The notes beneath the pieces were generated by a model. It did not search any database. It saw only the letters and a list, made by a program, of their open reading frames with translations, and was not told where the DNA came from. Made by a program: the position numbers and the translations under genes. Source: JAWLHU01 sp049324875 (GTDB taxonomy: Bacteria > Bacillota > Sulfobacillia > Symbiobacteriales > Symbiobacteriaceae). Taken from it: a DNA stretch of 64,000 bases. Positions 26,764 through 36,199 of this stretch are shown here, in pieces. Position 1 is the first letter of the stretch. Every line of letters starts with the position of its first letter. Where the stretch lies: assembly GCA_049324875.1 (NCBI GenBank), contig JBMONC010000058.1:1-64000 (forward strand), given 5' to 3'.

Positions 26764-29250
26764 ATGCTTGATTATGAATCGGTTCGGGAGTACCAGCAGC
26801 TGCGTGACCGGGTGCGACAGTCGCTCCTGGACGGGCTGAACGAACAGCAGCGGGAGGCGGTGCTGCACGGCACCGGACCGCTGCTGATCCTCGCCGGGGC
26901 GGGTTCGGGCAAGACCCGGGTGATCGCGCACCGCATCGCCCATCTGATCCTGTTTGGCGATCACTACGACCCGGAGGCGCTCCCCCCGAGCGGGATGGGC
27001 CCGGAGGAGCTGGCCCTGCTCCGGGAGGAGGTCGGGTCGGGCGGGCCGGTCGACACCGGGCGGATCGCCCACCTGCTGGGCGAGGGGATCCCGCCCTGGC
27101 GCATCCTGGCGATCACTTTCACCAACAAGGCGGCCGCCGAGATGAAGGAGCGGGTGGAGTCGCTGGTGGGGCCGAAGGCGAAGGAGATCTGGGTCGCCAC
27201 CTTCCACTCCACCTGCGTGCGGATGCTCCGGCGGGACATCGAGCGGCTGGGCTACGCCAAGAACTTCGTCATCCTGGACGGCGACGACCAGGAGGCGGTG
27301 GTGAAGGACTGCATCAAGCGGCTGGGGCTCTCGGACAAGCAGTTCCAGCCGGGCGCCGTGCTGGGCACCATCTCCAACGCCAAGAACCAGATGCTGGACG
27401 CCAAGGCCTTCGCCCAGCGGGCGGGGGACTACTGGCAGGAGCAGGTCGCCCGGGTCTACGGCCTCTACCAGGAGCGGCTCAGGTCGAACAACGCCCTGGA
27501 CTTCGATGACCTGCTGCTGCTCTCCGTCCAGCTCCTGGAGCGCTTCCCGGAGGTGCTGGAGCACTACCAGCGGAAGTTCGAACACATCCTGGTGGACGAG
27601 TACCAGGACACCAATCAGGTGCAGAACCGCTGGGTCTTCCTGCTGGCCGCCCGGAAGCAGAACCTGGCCGTGGTCGGCGACGACGACCAGGGGATCTACT
27701 CCTGGCGCGGGGCGGACATCACCAATATCCTGGAGTTTGAGGCCCAGTACCCGGGTTGCCGCTCGATCAAGCTGGAGCAGAACTACCGCTCCACCCAGAA
27801 CATCCTCTCGGCGGCCTACGAGGTGATCCGGCGGAACAGAGGCCGCAAGGAGAAGCGGCTCTGGACCCAGGCGGGCACCGGCGACCCGGTGAAGCACTAC
27901 ACCGCCAGCGATGAGAACGACGAGGCGTGGTTCATCGCCGGCGAGATCCAGCGGCTGATGAGCGAGGGGCTGGGGGACGGCCGGCGACTTACCTACCAGG
28001 ACTTCGCCGTGCTCTACCGGACCCACGCCCAGTCCCGCGCCCTGGAGCAATCCTTCGTCAGCAAGTCGATCCCCTATGAGGTCATCGGCGGCTTCAAGTT
28101 CTTCGAGCGCAAGGAGATCAAGGATGTGATCGCCTACCTGCGCCTCCTGGCCAACCCGGCGGACACCCTCTCCTTCCGGCGGGCGATCGGCGCTCCCAAG
28201 CGGGGGATCGGGCCGGCCAGCATCGACAAGCTGGTGGACTACGCCGAGCAGTGGAACGTCCCCATCGCCACGGCGGCCATCGACTGCTCGATGGTGCCCG
28301 GCCTCTCGGGCTCCTATCAGAAGAAGATGGAGCAGTTCGGCGCCATGATCGAGGAACTGACCAACATGAAGCTCTACCTCTCGGTGGGGGAGCTGATCGA
28401 CGAGGTCCTGGCCCGCTCCGGCTACCTGGCGGAGCTGAAGGCGGACCCCTCCCTGGAGGGGGCGGCCCGGATCGAGAACCTGCAGGAGCTCCGCTCGATG
28501 GCCACCGAGTTCGAGGTGCCCACCGGCGAGGAGTACGAGGGGCTCTCCTCCCTGGACATCTTCCTCTCCACCGTGGCCCTGGTGAGCGAGGCGGACCAGG
28601 GGGGCGGCGGCGACAAGGTGAAGTTCATGACGCTCCACACCGCCAAGGGGCTGGAGTTCCCGGTGGTCTTTCTGGTGGGCATGGAGGAGGGTGTCTTCCC
28701 CCATAACCGGGCGCTGACCGATGAGCGGCAGATGGAGGAGGAGCGGCGGCTCTGTTACGTGGGCATGACCCGGGCCCGCCACCGGCTCTACCTGTCCAAC
28801 GCCCTGAGCCGGACGCTCTGGGGCCAGTCCAACTACAACTCGCCCAGCCGGTTCCTGCAGGAGATCCCGCCCGCTCTGATCGAGGTGGTGGGCGCCTCCC
28901 GCCCGAGCCGTTCCGCTGCATGGCCCAGCCCCGCCCCCGGTGGATGGGGCGGGAGCCCCTGGGGTGACGGCTCCCGCCGCCGGCGCTCCTACATGGAGGA
29001 TGACGACGCCGCCGGCCCCGCCATCGGGTCGGCGGGGTGGGGGCAGACCCAGGAGGCCCGGCGGCTCCAGGAGGCGGCCCAGGCCCCGGTGCTGCCCAGC
29101 CACACCTTCGAGGTGGGCGAGCGGGTGCTCCATCCCCGCTTCGGCGAAGGGGTGGTGCGGGATGTGCGGGGCGATACGGTCACCGTTCACTTCCCGGGCG
29201 TGGGGCAGAAGATCCTGGTCGCCTCCTACCTGCAGCCCGCCGGCGGCTAA
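26764..29250 (+). CDS. pcrA: UvrD/PcrA-type ATP-dependent DNA helicase
   Basis: 828 residues, SF1A helicase. Motif I LAGAGSGKT, Ia ITFTNKAAAEM, II LVDEYQDTN, III GDDDQGIYSWRGA, IV EQNYRST, V MTLHTAKGLEFPVVFL and VI YVGMTRARHRLYLS are all intact. The C-terminal Tudor-like module (HPRFGEGVVRDVRGDTVTVHF) that binds RNA polymerase in PcrA proteins is present. An extra segment of about 43 residues separates motif I from motif Ia. It unwinds DNA 3'-5' in excision repair and replication-conflict resolution. ligA follows after a repeat-filled gap, as in many Firmicutes pcrA-ligA pairs. Confidence 0.95.
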   Translation: MLDYESVREYQQLRDRVRQSLLDGLNEQQREAVLHGTGPLLILAGAGSGKTRVIAHRIAHLILFGDHYDPEALPPSGMGPEELALLREEVGSGGPVDTGRIAHLLGEGIPPWRILAITFTNKAAAEMKERVESLVGPKAKEIWVATFHSTCVRMLRRDIERLGYAKNFVILDGDDQEAVVKDCIKRLGLSDKQFQPGAVLGTISNAKNQMLDAKAFAQRAGDYWQEQVARVYGLYQERLRSNNALDFDDLLLLSVQLLERFPEVLEHYQRKFEHILVDEYQDTNQVQNRWVFLLAARKQNLAVVGDDDQGIYSWRGADITNILEFEAQYPGCRSIKLEQNYRSTQNILSAAYEVIRRNRGRKEKRLWTQAGTGDPVKHYTASDENDEAWFIAGEIQRLMSEGLGDGRRLTYQDFAVLYRTHAQSRALEQSFVSKSIPYEVIGGFKFFERKEIKDVIAYLRLLANPADTLSFRRAIGAPKRGIGPASIDKLVDYAEQWNVPIATAAIDCSMVPGLSGSYQKKMEQFGAMIEELTNMKLYLSVGELIDEVLARSGYLAELKADPSLEGAARIENLQELRSMATEFEVPTGEEYEGLSSLDIFLSTVALVSEADQGGGGDKVKFMTLHTAKGLEFPVVFLVGMEEGVFPHNRALTDERQMEEERRLCYVGMTRARHRLYLSNALSRTLWGQSNYNSPSRFLQEIPPALIEVVGASRPSRSAAWPSPAPGGWGGSPWGDGSRRRRSYMEDDDAAGPAIGSAGWGQTQEARRLQEAAQAPVLPSHTFEVGERVLHPRFGEGVVRDVRGDTVTVHFPGVGQKILVASYLQPAGG

Positions 29251-29269
29251 GTGGGGTCCCTTACCTTGG

Positions 29270-29393
29270 CCACGGATTACACGGATTACACGGATAAAAC
29301 AAATACATCACAACAATGTGGGGTGGTGCCCTTTTCATCCGGGGTGCTGGTGCGAAGCACCGCACCATGGTGCGCCATGGTGGTTACACGGAT
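29270..29393 (+). repeat. dispersed inverted-repeat element, copy D1 (left arm)
   Basis: Forward copy starting CCACGGATTACACGG, with the internal region and hairpin GGTGCgaaGCACC, directly after pcrA. Its right-hand complementary end is not adjacent. An inverted copy (D2) lies 415 bp downstream. Confidence 0.8.
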
Positions 29394-29808
29394 GATAAAC
29401 TCATCGTTACCCACAACTTCATACGGTTGGCTTGTAGATCTCCCACATTTATAATATGTCCTCCAACCGGCGGTAACCTCTCCACAACACCTCACGCCTG
29501 GAGAACCATCGCTCTTGCGCGCAAGGAATCCACCCAGACGTGCAATCCAATCCAAAGGATGGCGTGGGCCTAACTCGGGACATGTCGCAGCCTAACGCAG
29601 ATCACCTGCAGATGTTCAAACTTGTGGGTAAGGATGAGATGGTAATGGGTGATGCTACCAGTTGCATTCGTGGTACTGGTACCGGATGCCATGGTGGTCA
29701 CACGGATCAATGAGTGGATTTACCTTTTTTCATGCATGTCCATGTAACCCCCATGCCGCATGGCGTCAGCATCCACGGACGAAAACGGGCACGTGGAAAT
29801 ACCATTGT
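29394..29808. other. gene-free stretch between inverted repeat arms
   Basis: Noticeably more AT-rich than its surroundings. No reading frame with a ribosome site is seen. It holds a repeated phrase, CCATGGTGGT(T/C)ACACGGAT, at about 29377 and 29689, suggesting further decayed copies of the same element. Confidence 0.5.
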
Positions 29809-29926
29809 GCGGTGCTTCGCACCAGCACCGCCCATGGAAAAGGTATAATCACCATTGTTGTAATTTTTATGCATTCATCCGTGTAATCCGTGTAATCCGT
29901 GGCCGCCATTTTCAGGGGAATCCGCG
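29809..29926 (-). repeat. dispersed inverted-repeat element, copy D2 (right arm)
   Basis: Read on the minus strand it gives CGGATTCCCCTGAAAATGGCGG, tandem CACGGATTA units and the hairpin, the same order as copies A and C. It is inverted relative to D1, so the two arms enclose 29394-29808. Confidence 0.8.
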
Positions 29927-30009
29927 GCTGCGGGTCGGTCTGGTCTTTTCCGCCGTCCCACGGTATGCTATCTCCGAGAAGCGCCTGACCTGTGCGGGAG
30001 GGGATTCAC

Positions 30010-32028
30010 TTGACCCGGCAAGAGGCCGAACTGCGCATCAAGCAGCTTTCCGAAGAGATTCGCCACCATGACTACCTGTACCATGTGAAGGATGCCCCTG
30101 TGATCTCCGACTACGAGTACGACCAAATGGTGCGTGAGCTGCGGCGGCTGGAGCAGGAGTACCCCGACCTGGTGCAGCCCGACTCCCCCACCCAGCGGTT
30201 GGGGGGCCGGGCCGTCTCCGACTTTGCCAAGGTGCCCCACAACCCGCCTATGCTCTCGCTGGACAACGCCTTCGGCGAGGAGGAGCTGCGGGACTTCGAC
30301 CGGCGGGTGCGGCAGGTGGCGGCGGGCGAGCCGGTGACCTATGTCTGCGAGCTGAAGATCGACGGCCTCTCCATCTCGCTGCGCTACGAGGATGGCCTCC
30401 TGGTCCAGGCGGCGACCCGGGGTGACGGCGAAACCGGGGAGGATGTGACCGAGAACGTCAAGACCATTCGATCGATCCCGCTTCGGCTCGACCCGGCGGT
30501 GGCCCCGGCGGGCACCCTGGTCGTCCGCGGGGAGATCTATATGGAGAAGCGGGTGCTGGAAGAGCTGAACCGGGAGCTGGAGGCCCAGGGGAAGCCGCTG
30601 CTCCAGAACCCCCGGAACGCGGCGGCCGGCGGCGTCCGGCAGAAGGATCCGCGCAAGACCCGGGAGCGCCGGCTCGATTCGTTCATCTATAACCTGGTGG
30701 GGGCGGAGGCCTACGGGATCACCAGCCACTGGGCCAGCCTGGAGCGGCTGGAGCAGATGCGCTTCAAGGTGAACCCGCACCGGGCCCGCTTCGACTCCAT
30801 CGAGGGGGTCATCGACTGGATCGAGACGTGGCGGGAGAAGCGCTATGACCTGCCCTATGAAATCGACGGCCTGGTGATCAAGGTGGACAACCTGGTCCAG
30901 CGGGAGCGGATGGGCTTCACCTCCAAGTTCCCGCGCTGGGCCACCGCCTACAAGTTCCCGGCCGAGGAGAAGGAGACGGTGGTGGAGGGGATCAGCCTGG
31001 AGGTGGGCCGGACCGGCGCCGTCACCCCCTCCGCCGACCTGCGCCCCGTCCGGATCGCCGGCACCACCGTGAAGCGGGCCACCCTGCACAACGAGGACAT
31101 CATCCGGGCGAAGGATGTGCGGGTGGGCGATACCGTGATCGTGCGGAAGGCGGGGGAGATCATCCCCGAGGTGGTCCGTGTGGTGACCGAGAAGCGGCCG
31201 GACTGGGCGGTGCCCTGGCAGTTCCCCTCCACCTGCCCCGCCTGCGGGGCGGAGCTTATCCGGGCGGAGGGCGAGGCGGCGGTCCGCTGCCCCAACCCGC
31301 TCTGCCCGGCCCAGCAGTACCGGGCGATCCTCCACTTTGCCTCCCGTGATGCCATGAACATCGAGGGGCTGGGCGAGGCGCTGGTCCAGATCCTGCTGGA
31401 CGAGGGGCTGATCCGGGACGCCGCCGATCTCTACACCCTGCACGAGAAGCGGAGCGCCCTGCTGGAGATCGAGCGGATGGGCGAGAAGTCGGTGGAGAAC
31501 CTGCTGGCCGCCATCGACGCCACCCGGTCCAACCCGATCCACCGGCTGATCTTCGCCCTGGGCATCCGCCACGTGGGGGAGCGGGCGGCCAAGCTGCTGG
31601 CCGACCACTTCGGCAGCATGGAGGCGATTGAGCGGGCCACCGCCGAGGAGCTGGTGACGATCAACGGCCTCGGCCCGAAGATCGCCGAGTCGGTGGTGGA
31701 GTACTTCCGCTCCCCCAAGTCCCACGAGCTGCTGGCCAAGCTGCGGGCGGCCGGGGTGAACATGATGGGCGAGAAACGGACGGCGCCGGCTGAGGGGCCG
31801 CTGACCGGCATGACCGTGGTGGTGACAGGCACCCTGACCCGCTGGGGCCGCAAGGAGATCGAGGAGCTGATCGAGCGGCTGGGCGGCAAGTCCTCCGGGT
31901 CGGTCAGCAAGAAGACCTCCTTCCTGCTGGCCGGCGAAGCGGCGGGCTCGAAGCTGGAGAAGGCCCGCGAGCTGGGCGTTCCGATCCTGACCGAAGAGGA
32001 GTTTCTCCGGCGCTTTGTCGAATCGTAG
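30010..32028 (+). CDS. ligA: NAD+-dependent DNA ligase
   Basis: 672 residues from TTG 30010, with GGGAGGGG 7-14 nt upstream; the GTG at 29992 overlaps that site. Order: Ia/adenylation domain (Ia SEEIRHHDYLYHV; active Lys116 in CELKIDGLSIS), OB fold, Cys4 zinc finger (CPACG ... CPNPLCPAQ), helix-hairpin-helix repeats (NIEGLGEALV, GLGPKIAESV) and C-terminal BRCT (TGMTVVVTGTLTRWGRKE). It seals nicks in replication and repair. Length is typical. Confidence 0.97.
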   Translation: MTRQEAELRIKQLSEEIRHHDYLYHVKDAPVISDYEYDQMVRELRRLEQEYPDLVQPDSPTQRLGGRAVSDFAKVPHNPPMLSLDNAFGEEELRDFDRRVRQVAAGEPVTYVCELKIDGLSISLRYEDGLLVQAATRGDGETGEDVTENVKTIRSIPLRLDPAVAPAGTLVVRGEIYMEKRVLEELNRELEAQGKPLLQNPRNAAAGGVRQKDPRKTRERRLDSFIYNLVGAEAYGITSHWASLERLEQMRFKVNPHRARFDSIEGVIDWIETWREKRYDLPYEIDGLVIKVDNLVQRERMGFTSKFPRWATAYKFPAEEKETVVEGISLEVGRTGAVTPSADLRPVRIAGTTVKRATLHNEDIIRAKDVRVGDTVIVRKAGEIIPEVVRVVTEKRPDWAVPWQFPSTCPACGAELIRAEGEAAVRCPNPLCPAQQYRAILHFASRDAMNIEGLGEALVQILLDEGLIRDAADLYTLHEKRSALLEIERMGEKSVENLLAAIDATRSNPIHRLIFALGIRHVGERAAKLLADHFGSMEAIERATAEELVTINGLGPKIAESVVEYFRSPKSHELLAKLRAAGVNMMGEKRTAPAEGPLTGMTVVVTGTLTRWGRKEIEELIERLGGKSSGSVSKKTSFLLAGEAAGSKLEKARELGVPILTEEEFLRRFVES

Positions 32029-32042
32029 CGCACGGGATTTGC

Positions 32043-32074
32043 GGGAAAGGCACAGCGAGCGCTGTGCCTTTCCC
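32043..32074 (+). terminator. hairpin after ligA
   Basis: A 14-bp perfect stem, GGGAAAGGCACAGC (32043-32056) with GCTGTGCCTTTCCC (32061-32074), loop GAGC. There is no T-run, so termination may be imperfect. Confidence 0.55.
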
Positions 32075-32094
32075 GTGAGCCCTCAAGAGATAGC

Positions 32095-32123
32095 TTTAAT
32101 GATTTGATTTTTCGTGGTACAAT
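32095..32123 (+). promoter_or_regulatory. candidate promoter for oppDF
   Basis: TTTAAT (32095-32100), a 17-bp spacer and TACAAT (32118-32123), in the only AT-rich patch of the interval. Confidence 0.45.
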
Positions 32124-32129
32124 AGTTGG

Positions 32130-32454
32130 GTGATTGTCTAGTCTTTTCGGATGGCCCGGCATGAGCCGATCGTCTGGGGCATACCGATGAGACAGGCTGT
32201 CTTTTTCCAACTCCCCCACGAAAAAGTGCGCCCCCCGCGAAAGGAGAACCTGGGGTACCCGAAGAATCGAAAAGAGCCGAGTCTTCCAGAACGCGCACCT
32301 CGGGTGAAGCAGAGAAATCGCGGGCGAGGCTGAAAATTAGTCAAACCGGTGCCCGCGTTCGCGCGTCTAATCGCGTGAGTTACGGAAGGGTCTGGCCCCT
32401 GAAGCCGCCAAGTCCGGCGGATCGCAGTCCCAGAAGGAGAAGAGGAGTGAGCCA
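32130..32454 (+). other. long untranslated leader before oppD
   Basis: About 325 nt between the candidate -10 and the oppD start. It is purine-rich, with several short complementary segments, and AGGAGAAGAGGAG supplies the oppD ribosome site. It contains an open frame of 60 codons (32151-32333) that is very basic and lacks a ribosome site. I do not recognise a T-box, SAM, glycine or other known riboswitch core. Function undecided. Confidence 0.4.
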
Positions 32455-33449
32455 ATGAGCGAGAAACTTGTCGAAATCCGAAACCTAAAGACCCACTATT
32501 ACACGGAGGACGGCGTAGTTCGTGCCGTCGACGGGGTGAACCTGTACATCAAACGGGGAGAAACGCTCGGCGTAGTGGGTGAGTCCGGTTGCGGAAAAAG
32601 CGTCACCTCGCTCTCGATCATGAGGCTGATTCCCAACCCTCCCGGCAAGATCGTCGACGGCGAGATCCTGTTTGAAGGCGAGGACCTGGTCAAGAAGTCC
32701 GAAGCCGAGATGCGGAAGATCCGCGGCAATGATATCTCTATGATCTTCCAGGAGCCCATGACCTCGCTCAATCCGGTCTACACCATCGGTGACCAGATCG
32801 CCGAGGCGATTCAGCTGCACCAGGGCCTCTCCTATAAGGAAGCGATCGACAAGGCGATTGAGATGCTCCGCCTGGTCGGCATCCCCCTGCCCGAGCGGCG
32901 GGTCAAGGAGTACCCGCACCAGCTCTCCGGCGGTATGCGCCAGCGCGTCATGATCGCCATGGCGCTCTCCTGCAACCCCAAGCTGCTGATCGCCGACGAG
33001 CCGACCACGGCTCTTGACGTGACCATTCAGGCCCAGATCCTCGAGCTGATGAAGAAGCTGAAGAAGGAACTGGGCATGGCCATCATGCTGATCACCCACG
33101 ACCTCGGCGTCGTCGCGGAGATGTGCGAGCGGGTCGTCGTCATGTACGCCGGCAAGGTGGTGGAGGAGGCGGACGCTGTCAACGTCTTCAAGCACCCCCT
33201 TCACCCGTACACCGAGGGCCTGCTGAAGTCGATTCCCCGCATGGACGAGGATGTCGAGAAGCTGCATGTGATCGAGGGCGTCGTGCCCAACCCGCTCCAC
33301 CTGCCCCCTGGCTGCCGCTTCGAGCCGCGGTGCCCGATCGCGATCGAGAAGTGCAAGACCGAGCAGCCGCCCCTTGAGCAGGTCACTCCGGGGCGCTGGG
33401 TGGCTTGCTACATGGCTGCAGACCGTCTCGCCAAGGGGGTTAGTGCATA

Positions 33450-33450
<1 letters not shown>
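32455..33450 (+). CDS. oppD: oligopeptide/dipeptide ABC transporter ATPase
   Basis: 331 residues. Walker A GESGCGKSV, Q-loop FQEPMTSLNPVYTIG, signature LSGGMRQRVMIAMAL, Walker B LLIADEPTTALD and switch His in LITHDLG. The C-terminal oligopeptide-transporter extension carries the Cys set of this family (CRFEPRCPIAIEKCKTEQP), which often holds an Fe-S cluster. Its TAA stop shares one base with the oppF start. No permease or substrate-binding genes adjoin, so it must pair with subunits encoded elsewhere. Confidence 0.93.
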
Positions 33451-34463
<1,013 letters not shown>

Positions 34464-34477
34464 GTTTGGCAAAGATC

Positions 34478-34513
34478 AACCGCCTCTCCCGTTTGGGAGG
34501 GGCGGTTTTCTTT
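34478..34513 (+). terminator. rho-independent terminator after oppF
   Basis: Stem AACCGCCTCTCCC (34478-34490) with GGGAGGGGCGGTT (34495-34507), loop GTTT, followed by TTCTTT. Confidence 0.9.
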
Positions 34514-34553
34514 GGCGCCTGGTTATGCGGGGAAGTGGGGGCGTCTTTCCTTG

Positions 34554-34640
34554 CCACGGATTACACGGATTACACGGATAAAACAACGCGATAATGGGGT
34601 GGATGCCCGTTTTCATCCGTGGTGCTGATGCGGTGCACCA
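34554..34640 (+). repeat. dispersed inverted-repeat element, copy E (truncated)
   Basis: The left tandem CACGGATTA units and AT-rich arm are present. The central hairpin is mutated (GGTGCTGATGCGGTGCACC) and the right complementary end is missing. Confidence 0.75.
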
Positions 34641-34865
34641 TGGGGGCCTTTCCTGTCCGATTTGGGACAGCGGGTTGGCAGGATCGGGACGGCGGTGGGG
34701 GCTGGGGTGCTAGTAAAATGGAAGGGGACTTGGGGGTCGAGCCTCTTACTGCGTGGTGGCATGTTGAGTTCCTGGACCATCTGGGGCGGGGGGCTGGTGG
34801 CGTTGCCCTTCCCCGGCATGGCGCTCCCAGCGGCGGCGGCCGGGGCTCCTTCTGGGGTGGCGGTA
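34641..34865. other. no gene recognised
   Basis: 225 bp between the truncated repeat and the aldolase stop. G-rich, without a ribosome site, convincing promoter or clear terminator for the convergent aldolase operon. Confidence 0.4.
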
Positions 34866-35510
34866 CTACTGAGGCGCCTGTCTGCGGCTTCGCCAGATCG
34901 TGCGGATCCGCTCGACCTCGGCGGGGGGGAGCGGGACCTGGGGGCCCAGGGCCCGGCTGGCGATCGCTATCTGGGCCAGCGACTCCAGCACCTCCATCTT
35001 GCCCAGCGCCCCGGCCATCTCCCGGCCGATGGTGACCGCCCCGTGGTTGAGCAGCAGGGCGCCGTCGCCGTCGTCCAGCGCTCGGGCCACCGCCTCGCCC
35101 AACTCGGGGCCGGGCGGGAGGTAGGGGAGCAGCGGCACCGAGCCCAGGGCGAAGAGCGCCTCGGGCAGGGAGTCGGTGGGGAGCGGCGTGTGGGTGACCG
35201 CCAGCGCCGTGGCGTGGATCGGATGAGCATGGACCACGGCCCCTACATGGGGGAGGCGGCGGTAGATCGCCAGGTGCATCGGGGTCTCGGTGGAGGGGCG
35301 GCCCGTTCCCTCCAGCACCCGGCCCTCGGCGTCGATCAGCAGCACCTGCTCCTCGGTCAAGTCTCCCTTGGCCACCCCCGAGGCGGTGATCAGGATCCGG
35401 CCGTCCTCCAGCCGGATGGAGAGGTTCCCGGCGGCCCCGGCGGTCATCCCCTGGCGGTGGAGCGACCGGCCGGCCTCGATGATCGCCTGCTTGGCCTCAC
35501 GAATCACCAT
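34866..35510 (-). CDS. class II aldolase
   Basis: 214 residues from ATG 35510. Class II aldolase/adducin fold: GMTAGAAGNLSIRL, ITASGVAKGDLT, TETPMHLAIYRR, metal ligands in VVHAHPIHATALA and LNHGAVTIG. Such enzymes cleave ketose 1-phosphates. Placed after mtnA and MTAP-family genes, it most likely cleaves 5-deoxyribulose 1-phosphate or 5-methylthioribulose 1-phosphate to DHAP plus an aldehyde, as in the reported DHAP shunt. MtnB dehydratase shares this fold and is an alternative, but no mtnW/X/D genes are near. The start overlaps the upstream gene by 7 nt. Confidence 0.8.
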   Translation of the reverse strand: MVIREAKQAIIEAGRSLHRQGMTAGAAGNLSIRLEDGRILITASGVAKGDLTEEQVLLIDAEGRVLEGTGRPSTETPMHLAIYRRLPHVGAVVHAHPIHATALAVTHTPLPTDSLPEALFALGSVPLLPYLPPGPELGEAVARALDDGDGALLLNHGAVTIGREMAGALGKMEVLESLAQIAIASRALGPQVPLPPAEVERIRTIWRSRRQAPQ

Positions 35511-36199
35511 TGGCGCCAGTCCTCCGGGATGACCCCCTGCGCCTTCAGGTGGGCCATGGAATGGCCGCAGGCGCAGCGGTTCTGCTCCCCGCCTGTCAGC
35601 TCCTCCGCCAGGTGGCGGAGCAGGGGCGCCAGGCCGCCATCCCCCTCGCCCACCACCGCGATCGCCCCGTAGCACAGCTCCAGCTCCCGGGCCAGGTAGG
35701 CCTCCGGCAGCAGGCCGGTGCCGGCCACCTCCGCCCCCCAGCGCCTGAACATCTGCAGTTCGGCCGGGGTGGCCTCCCGGGGGCCGTCGGTGCCCACGTA
35801 GGTCGCCCCGCGGAAGCAGCGGGGCCGGGCCGCCCGCCCGGCGGCCAGCAGCCGCTCCATCAGTTCGGGGCAGAAGGGCGGGTTCAGCTTGATGAAGCCG
35901 TACCCCTTGCCGGTGAAGAAGGTGAAGGGGCGAAGCCGGGTCTGGTCGATGGTGTCGGCGGGGACCACCAGGTCGCCCTCCTCCAGCAGCGGGCTGACGG
36001 CCGCCACCCGGTCGGCGGCCAGCACCCGGCGGGCGCCGGCGGCCTTGGCGGCGTAGAGCAGGGCCCGGGGATCGCTCCCCTCCGCCCGGAGCAGGGCGCC
36101 GGCCCGCTGGGTGACCGGGCCGTAGGGCGTCGTGTGCAGCATCTCCTCCCCGGCCTCGGGCAAGAGCTCCGGGGGCAGGATCAGGGCGATCTCAGGCAC
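35504..36199 (-). CDS. degenerate MTAP/PNP-family protein
   Basis: 231 residues. It aligns in outline with the purine nucleoside phosphorylase 1 fold of 5'-methylthioadenosine phosphorylase: LEEGDLVVPADTIDQTRLRPFTFF, LNPPFCPELMERLL, ATYVGTDGPREATPAELQMFRRWGA, LPEAYLARELELCYGAIAVV. It lacks the N-terminal GGSG phosphate loop and the RHG block, and has GEGDGG where the base-specificity Asp/Asn segment should be. It overlaps both neighbours by 7-8 nt, so it is co-translated. It may be a structural partner of the 36192-36938 protein or act on a different nucleoside. Confidence 0.65.
   Translation of the reverse strand: MPEIALILPPELLPEAGEEMLHTTPYGPVTQRAGALLRAEGSDPRALLYAAKAAGARRVLAADRVAAVSPLLEEGDLVVPADTIDQTRLRPFTFFTGKGYGFIKLNPPFCPELMERLLAAGRAARPRCFRGATYVGTDGPREATPAELQMFRRWGAEVAGTGLLPEAYLARELELCYGAIAVVGEGDGGLAPLLRHLAEELTGGEQNRCACGHSMAHLKAQGVIPEDWRQW

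Noticed and set aside
29394..29808. Possible small genes between repeat arms
   Set aside because: Only short frames without ribosome sites or recognisable products.
32151..32333. 60-codon frame in the oppD leader as a gene
   Set aside because: No ribosome site, extreme basic composition and no recognisable family; described as leader sequence instead.
34662..35672. Plus-strand frame with a signal-peptide-like start opposite the aldolase
   Set aside because: The hydrophobic start is short and without a ribosome site, and the rest is antisense to the class II aldolase and MTAP-like genes.
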